From Prunus persica (lineage: Eukaryota > Streptophyta > Magnoliopsida > Rosales > Rosaceae): DNA of 64,000 nt. Positions within the stretch are counted from its first letter, which is position 1. Each line of letters opens with the position of its first letter. Both the position numbers and the translations under genes were made by a program. This document shows positions 58,064 through 64,000 of the stretch, one piece after another. The stretch spans positions 24,735,941-24,799,940 of the forward strand of contig NC_034011.1 of NCBI RefSeq assembly GCF_000346465.2, given 5' to 3'. The notes under the pieces were generated by a model that saw only the letters and a program-made list of their open reading frames with translations, did no database searches and had not been told where the DNA came from.

Positions 58064-58369
58064 CTATACTGTTAAAATATTATATTTATCAGCAATCAGG
58101 TTGTCGTCATCACAGTAAGCGTCGTCATCAATGCTGATTCCGAAAACGTTTGGCATGTTGAATTCAAGATTGAGCTTTATTAGTATTGGATGCAACACTA
58201 TACGCCTCCACAGAGGTGATACCATGCTAGTGGCATCCACTACATCTTTCAAGGTTAACAATGAAAATATGGATGACAAGATGCAATCTGGCAACTCATT
58301 GATCAAATCCATGCTCTCGTCCTCCTCACCCAGAAAACAAAACAACAACCCACTAAATAGCTTCATCAT
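58064..58369 (-). pseudogene. F-box protein N-terminal fragment
   Basis: The frame encodes MDLINELPDCILSSIFSLLT (M codon at 58312), then LKDVVDATSMVSPLWRRIV, a good F-box of the FBD/LRR F-box class that binds SKP1. It continues for about 50 residues and then ends in the palindrome at 58049-58069. The LRR and FBD parts of about 300 residues are missing, so it is a truncated copy. Confidence 0.75.
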
Positions 58370-58429
58370 GCATTTAAAGAAGAAGAAGAAATATAAATAC
58401 GCAAGGCAAGTGCCGTCTCTTAAACATTA

Positions 58430-59109
58430 AGAAAAAATTTATAAGAGTTGATGAAACACTTACAGTGGCTTAAAGTTGCACTTTCATCCATTGGCCTTCA
58501 CGTGTAAAGTTGAACAGCAACGTTGACTGCCTTTCCTACTGTTTTTCTTTTCACTGTTTGGAGTATTTTTTGTTATAGATTAATTCTTTCTGCTCATATA
58601 AATGATATGCGCTTGACAATGGACATGAATAAAATTGTCACACCAACTATGTGATCATGGCAACGTAATAAGGCAATCAAACGATTAATCTAAGAGAACC
58701 AAGCTTGGAATCCACCATATATGAGAAAACTTCTCGTTTAATGAATTCATAAAGATTACATAATGCCCTAGCTACAGACTAAAAATAGGTTAAATACTCT
58801 TAGAAACCCTAAAAAACAATAGGGAAATTAACAAAAGTTTCCCAAAAGTAGCAGAATATCAAAAGGTCCCAAAAGAAAAAGAAAACAGAAAGCACACAGT
58901 GAAAAATAAGCAAGGAAAAGGCTTCAAACCTTAATTAAAGAGAAGCAAGCAGATGTTGTACACTAGGATCTAAATAAAATGAATGGTACAGCTAGATTTC
59001 CTACATGTTATCTCTGCTTCCATATAATTAAATTCACTAATATACTGATATGAATGACAATATGCTTAACATTGAAATCTGAGTTGTGATGTTCTTGCAA
59101 GAATAGGAA
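58430..59109. other. Intergenic, no gene seen
   Basis: No exon or repeat could be defined in this AT-rich stretch. Confidence 0.45.
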
Positions 59110-60365
59110 AAGGAATGATGCTTACAGTGTTCCCACAACCTTCTGAGTATTTGTTAGATGCTGTGTCCCTTGAACGATACGTGCCAATCCAAAATCTGAA
59201 ATTTTGGGGTTCATGTTCTCATCCAAGAGAATGTTACTGAACTCTCTATGTATAATACCTTCAAATACGAATCATGGTGGAGATAAAGAAGCCCTCTAGC
59301 AATACCCTGAATAATATTGAAGCGTCTGCCCCAATCAAGCTCAGGTCTCCTTGCTGGATCTTATAAATGCAAACATTCGAAATATAACCAATAGTTTCAT
59401 TCATATATCCCATGCATTGTACAATGAAAACGTTGACTGTCACTAGATTTTTACCTTCTAATTGCTATGGAAGATATTGAAACATTTGTATGAACAATAG
59501 TGAAACAGGGGTGTAATCAGATTCAAAATTGATTTCAGGTCTAGTTCAACATTGTCTCTTCTACTTTATAGGGAACTGAAATTTACTCATGTATTATACA
59601 ATTCAGTTTACAGTTCTGAGCATTAAATCTGCAGGATGTCTTGCTTGACTGTTTGTGTATTGAACATAATTCTGTGATTCTGTGTATCAATCGAAAATAA
59701 TTTTGATTCCTTGTGCCCTGAACATTTAGTTCAAGTGAATTCATTTGTGGCTTTAAGTTAAGTAGGCAAATTACAAAGATAAAGTCCAGAGAAACTAACC
59801 AAATAGATGAGTGTCCAAGCTTCTGTTTGGCATGAACTCATAAATCAGTAACTTCTCATCTTCTTTGACGCAACAGCCCATGATCCAAGCAAGATTTTTA
59901 TGTCGGAGCTTGGAGATCAACAGAATCTCATTCTTCAACTTCTTCTATGCCTTGCCCTGAGCTACTGGATAGTCTTTACTGCTATTTCCTTCCCTTCTTG
60001 TAGACCCTACGTACAAATCAATCACTGCATTCATATCCTTATCTTGTAGTTGTATAGAATTGTAGCTGTTGTGATACAATATTTTCCTTTAGAAAGAGAA
60101 AAGGCAAAATAAAAACTCACCTTGTAAACTGGACCAAATCCGCCCCCTTCCCTGAGTTTGTTTGTGATACTGAAATTGTTCGTAGCGATTAATATGCTGT
60201 CAAAATTATAGATGAAGAGTGTCACTTGAAGTCTCAGTAGTATAAGTCAATTTAAAGAACTTTGTTGTTATTTTGACTTTTCCTGATTTGGCAAATATAA
60301 CAATCAAATACTGAGTCAGATAAAACCATCAAAATTTCTTTGTTAGCTTACACAAATGAATTGTA

Positions 60366-60415
<50 letters not shown>

Positions 60416-61202
60416 CCTTTTGGTTAGCTCGCAATCTGTGCAAACCAAACACCATGGCACCCAAGATACTAAACCAATAGCTGTGATCAAGCTGACAATT
60501 AACTTGGTTCGATTTCCTTCATCTGAAAAAATGAATTTGTAATGCAAACAGTGTGAGACAGAAAAGAAAAGAAAAGATATTTATACTTAAAAGCTGTGCA
60601 AGCAATATTATTATCATTTACCTATTTCTGTACTGTCTAGGAGAATAAAATGATCTACTCCGCCAGAGGAAAACTCCTGTATAGTCTTTGGACCAGGCCA
60701 AACACCCTATATTATTAACATATGCATAAGCCAAGCAAGAACAATTATTTAGGCATTGTATCATGCACTCTTCAGCAACCGAAGACGTGATATATTCATG
60801 GTAGTTTCAACCGTACCATCTTCGAAAACCCATCTCCTTTTCCTCTCTCGAAGTGACTGACTTGCTTGTGTACTACTCTCACAAAACAATTTTGTTTTCC
60901 TCACACCCTGCTGTCCTGTTCCTTTTGCTCCATTCCTCATGTGACTTAGGTACAAACCCTTTCAAACACTTGCAGATTGGAGATTCAGAAGTTCTGCAAA
61001 CCCCAAAAAGGTCCACATGTTCCATAATGATCACATGGATTCTTTTGGGCCTGCCAGTTAAGATTCCAGTTCTCACCATGTTCGATCGGAATACATAAGC
61101 TTTAGTGTACCATCTGAAGAGATATCCATATATCACAGTTTTGTCAAATACATAATAAGAGAAACACTTTGTTCCCTGCTGCACATTATCATCGAGATTC
61201 AA
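59110..61202 (-). pseudogene. Decayed G-type lectin S-receptor-like kinase, copy A
   Basis: Read from 61202 downward, the pieces come in the right order. They are an S-locus glycoprotein part (61202-60761; CRTSESPICKCLKGFVPKSH), a transmembrane exon (about 60540-60420; TKLIVSLITAIGLVSW) and the kinase start (about 60225-60120; ATNNFSITNKLREGGGFGPV). Then come an N-lobe part (about 59990-59825; [20 protein letters not shown]) and a C-lobe part (about 59345-59110; [12 protein letters not shown]). Lesions are visible: an in-frame stop in the N-lobe part (AVKTIQ then TAG), an extra Gly in the glycine loop, and a frameshift before the catalytic loop, which also reads HRE instead of HRD. The N-terminal lectin domain is missing. 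It cannot encode an active receptor. Confidence 0.8.
60368..60412. repeat. (CT)n microsatellite
   Basis: About 22 CT units lie between the kinase-start and transmembrane pieces of the receptor-kinase pseudogene. Confidence 0.9.
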
Positions 61203-61690
61203 CCCACAACCTTCTGAGTGTTTGCTATATTCTGTGTCCCTTGAAAGATACGTGCCAATCCAAAATCTGAAATTTTTGGGCTCATCTTCTCATCCAACAG
61301 AATATTACTTACCTTCAAACAGGAATCATGGTGGAGATAAACGAGTCCTCTAGCAACACCTTGAATAGTATTGAAGCGTTTAGCCCAATCAAACACTGCT
61401 CTTCTCATTGGATCTAATCAATACACCCATTGCCATTAGAAATGAAATCAATAGTCCCCCTGAGTTCGGCATACTAGGATGGGAAGAGCTCAGACATTAT
61501 CAATGATACTGAAGAAAGATTAGGTGACAATGAGAAATTGCAGCCAAACATAAAGGGCCAGTGAAACTAACCCAATAATATCATATCCAAGCTTTTGTTG
61601 AGCTTTACAAGATTCTTGTGTTGGAGTTCGGAGATCAACAGAATCTCACTCTTCAACTCTTCGATGCCTTGCCCTGAGCTACTACTAGAT
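61199..61690 (-). pseudogene. Decayed S-receptor-like kinase, copy B, lacking the HRDLK motif
   Basis: An N-lobe piece (about 61690-61575; IEELKSEILLISELQHKNLV) is followed by a C-lobe piece (61408-61199; [20 protein letters not shown], then [20 protein letters not shown]). The six residues IHRDLK, including the catalytic Asp, are deleted in frame, leaving [10 protein letters not shown]. The deletion also creates a GTAAGT. The C-lobe end (TQKVVG) runs directly into the S-domain of copy A, so two tandem receptor genes have been fused by deletion. Confidence 0.75.
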
Positions 61691-61981
61691 AGTCATTTTC
61701 GAAAAATCGGCCTAGGCGGTGGGCGCCCAGGAGCTAGGCGGGCAACTAGGCCCTAGGCGGCAGCCTGGGCGGGTCTTTTTTTTTTTTTATAGATGTTGTT
61801 TTTCATGGACTCATTCAACTCTTCGATGCCTGCTCTGAGCTACTAGATAGTCATTTTCGAAAAATCGGCCTAGGCGGTGGGCGCCCAGGAGCTAGGCGGG
61901 CGCCTAGGCGCTAGGCGGCAGCCTAGGCGGGACTCTTTTATTTATTTATTTATTTTTATAGATATTGTTTTTCATGGACTT
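61652..61981. repeat. 161-bp tandem duplication with GGCCTAGGCGG repeats
   Basis: Units 61652-61812 and 61813-61981 each contain a kinase N-lobe scrap (TTCAACTCTTCGATGCC), ATAGTCATTTTCGAAAAATC, a GC-rich GGCCTAGGCGG block (61701-61776 and 61858-61933), a T-rich tract and TTGTTTTTCATGGACT. They differ at about 10% of positions, mainly inside the GC block and the T tract. Confidence 0.85.
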
Positions 61982-62311
61982 AGATTTCAACTACGTACCA
62001 AAGACTCGGTGATGGTGGTGACCAAGGCCGATTACGAAAAATGCCATTCTGCTCATCCCATCTTCTTCTCCAACAATGGTGTGACCGTGTTCACATTGGA
62101 CCGGCCTGGTTTGTTCTATTTCATTAGTGGGGTTTCCGGGCACTGCGAGAGAGGCCAGAAGATGATCATCAAGGTCTTGGAACCAGCAAGCCCACCTCAA
62201 TCTGCTGACCAGAACGAGCAGAAGAATGATGCTGCAGTTGCAATGGCCGCCATCACTTCTGCAACACTCATGTCCTGCATTATGTCATTTGTGGGGGTCC
62301 TTTTCTTCTAA
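61982..62311 (+). pseudogene. Last-exon fragment of an early nodulin-like phytocyanin
   Basis: The open frame from about 61983 encodes RFQLRTKDSVMVVTKADYEK, then YFISGVSGHCERGQKMIIKV, a PASPPQSA linker and a hydrophobic tail ending GVLFF. This is exon 2 of a phytocyanin. Exon 1, with its signal peptide and first half of the fold, is absent; receptor-kinase scraps and the tandem duplication lie there instead. The copper Cys is Ser and the first His is Ser, while the second His is kept. It is a different subtype from the two intact phytocyanins. Confidence 0.75.
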
Positions 62312-63224
62312 TTGCAGTGATCAGCGATGGTTACTATATTTTTCTTGTGGTTTGTTTCAGCACGGATACTCCGATTTAGATCCGGAGCCCGTGTCGGATA
62401 TGCTCTGATATGAGTCGTCAACGGATACAGTCTTTGATGCACGGACACGTGTATCCGACATTCCGGACACGAGTCGGATACTCGTTTTAGAGGTTTTAAG
62501 AGGGAAAGTAAAGAGGAGATAAGCTTTAATTGTTGCTGGTTGAAAAATTCGAAGAGTTTGCCAGCCGTAGGTCTACTTTGCACGATCATACAGTACTCCA
62601 ACACTTCTTCTTCTTCTACTGTATCTTTATCTTATTTTTATGTTATAAATATTTTGATAACTATATATTAAATTATTAATATTTTTTTTTAATTATCGTA
62701 TCATATCCTAATTTTTAGATATTTTTCGTATTGTATTGCTGTATCTGTATCCGCTTTATAGGTGAGTTGAGATTAAAAGAAGTGTAGGATTGGAACTAAT
62801 TGAGATTATGAAAATAAATTTGTTTCAAGTATGATACTTCTCTATTGAATTTTTATTATTTTATTATTTTATTATTTTTTTGGGTACGTATTTGTTCGAA
62901 CTCTTGAACATATTATTTGCATCAATCTTAGTACAAAACATAAACGAGATAACTCTTGGAAGCTAGGGTTATTGGTTCGAGACTTGAATTTAGGGTTTGG
63001 AATACTAAAATAATTTTCTATCAATTCTAAATAGTTGAAACCATATTTTGAAATAATTTCGGAAAGTGAAAATAATTTTAAAGTCCAAAAATTTATTTGA
63101 GATAAATAAATATAATTAATTAATATTTATTATGAAATTAAGTAATATCTTAGTCTTATTTGATTACTTTAGTTATGATTTATTTAGTGAGTAATTAGTA
63201 TTTTAATATTAATTATAACCACTA
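62312..63224. other. Intergenic with a GTATCCGACAC-type repeat
   Basis: Between about 62357 and 62490 there are many partial copies of CGGATAC, CGGACACG and GTGTCGGATA on both strands, and GTATCTGTATCCGC recurs near 62745. This looks like a decayed repeat of unknown class. The rest is AT-rich; ATTAAGTAATATCTTAG near 63139 matches DNA near 51195. Confidence 0.45.
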
Positions 63225-63330
63225 TCAGGAAATATATTTTTATCTCTGATCATGTGAATACTACAACCACTATCAAGAAACCAAACATGATCATTCTTTT
63301 GTTTTGTTTTGATGCCGCTTAACAAGCACA
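63225..63330 (-). mobile_element. Copia retrotransposon protease-region scrap
   Basis: On the minus strand it reads NDHVWFLDSGCSIHMI, the aspartic protease active-site region (DSG) of plant Ty1/copia polyproteins. Flanking frames are broken, so only a scrap remains. Confidence 0.6.
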
Positions 63331-63915
63331 TCATGTATGTCCACCACCTTCCTTTTCTTCAGTGACTAATTTCTATGGGAAATTTCAAACAGATGATATC
63401 GCTGGTGTCAAGGGACAAATACGTAGCAGCAGCAGCAGCACTAAGACCTTCCAACCTTGGAAAACAAAGCAAACAAATTGTAACCAACTTTAAACTATGT
63501 TGTCAAATTAAGATTGTCCATTAAGAAGGATGCATATGTAAGATTGCACTCTTTGTGGCTGGTCCAAAAGTCCTCAAATTTTCCTTTGTATGTCCCTAGA
63601 TTGGTTTTGTTTATATACTGTAAATGATTAGATCATAGAATGTGCATGGGTGAGAAATGCATTGATGCATGAGCACAAGGGTGGACCGTGGATCAAGACA
63701 AATATTTGTAATTTAGTTAGTTATTTCATGAGATATTCTTAATTTCTTATTTAAGTGGTTTTAGGAAATGTTTTATTTATGTATGATTTTATAATTAATT
63801 AATTTATTTTTGAACCAAGTAGCCTTGGTGTCCACGTTTTGTAATACTATAAATAAGGCTAATGTAATAGTTGTAAGATTCATAAATAATAAATTTTAAA
63901 ATTAAAAAACATAAA
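63331..63915. other. Repeat-like AT-rich DNA, possible LTR piece
   Basis: A CTATAAATAAGGC box (about 63848) followed by AATAAATTTT (about 63887) resembles the promoter and poly-A part of a plant LTR. No TG/CA borders or partner LTR can be shown. Confidence 0.3.
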
Positions 63916-64000
63916 CACCGCTCCCGACGAAATGTCGTCGGCACAAGTCTATGCTGGCAAAGATTTTCCGGATTAGACTCCTCCCAATAAAAACTACCTC
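63916..64000 (-). repeat. GACGAAAT/CGTCGG repeat, copy R3, cut by window end
   Basis: CGCTCCCGACGAAATGTCGT and GGCACAAGTCTATGCTGGC, then CCGGATTAGACTCCTCCC, are the reverse complement of the R1/R2 order. The copy continues past the window. Confidence 0.65.

Larger units (their letters stand above)
56477..58069. repeat. Palindrome block, right (three units, split by an insertion)
   Basis: Units lie at 56477-56497, 56518-56538 and 58049-58069. Removing the inserted element (56544-58028 plus one TTA) puts the last two units about 46 bp apart, the usual spacing. The final unit coincides with the truncated end of the F-box fragment. Confidence 0.75.

Noticed and set aside
50599..58069. CRISPR-like array suggested by evenly spaced palindromes
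   Set aside because: The DNA is clearly plant nuclear. Spacers are similar to one another rather than unique, repeats are poorly conserved, and no cas-like gene is present.
58064..61690. F-box plus S-domain kinase next to each other as a self-incompatibility locus
   Set aside because: The F-box is of the FBD/LRR class and truncated, the kinases are pseudogenes, and no S-RNase is present.

Overview
The window is nuclear DNA of a flowering plant. Genes are split by short AT-rich GT-AG introns, many products carry plastid or secretory targeting sequences, and the families are plant-typical: a PLS-type PPR protein, a group I WRKY factor, phytocyanins, plastid chorismate mutase and plastid MinE. 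The proteins look eudicot. The repeat content and close protein similarities make a rosid, possibly Rosaceae, my guess, but I cannot prove the species from sequence alone.

Region 1 (1-42.4 kb) is ordinary gene space with eleven apparently intact genes. In order they are: DUF179/AlgH-like plastid protein (-), E-class PPR protein (-), chorismate mutase (+), copper-less phytocyanin (+), GH81 endo-1,3-beta-glucanase (+), a second copper-less phytocyanin (+), MinE (+), DUF3598 plastid protein (+), WRKY3/4-like factor (+), myristoylated CDK-like kinase of the At1g54610/IBS1 type (+), and a myristoylated EDR2_C/DUF1336 protein (-). For every multi-exon gene I chained exons by splice sites and checked that phases join; exon coordinates are in each entry. 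Small MITEs, a SINE and a mini-Helitron lie between or inside these genes.

Region 2 (42.4-64 kb) is repeat-rich and full of broken genes. It holds two more mini-Helitrons, foldback MITEs, copia LTR remnants and one intact but odd small gene (47.7-49.4 kb). That gene joins the PADR1 zinc fold of PARP3 to a C-terminal membrane segment. At 50.6-58.1 kb, blocks of an imperfect palindrome (consensus about TATAGCCGNNCGGCTATA) and a second GACGAAAT/CGTCGG repeat flank a patchwork of gene fragments. These are a 2.65-kb copy of the EDR2_C gene, two exons of an SULTR3-type sulfate transporter, pieces of at least two unrecognised genes, and an F-box fragment. A 1.49-kb PIF/Harbinger-like element with TTA target duplications sits inside one palindrome block. 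The stretch 59.1-62.3 kb holds two decayed S-domain receptor kinases and the last exon of a third phytocyanin.

The intact genes do not form a pathway. The shared themes are plastid biology (chorismate mutase, MinE, DUF179, DUF3598), cell-wall and apoplast proteins (phytocyanins, GH81), and defence-linked signalling families (WRKY, IBS1-like kinase, EDR2_C). The most unusual material is the palindrome-flanked gene-fragment patchwork and the PADR1/membrane-segment gene.
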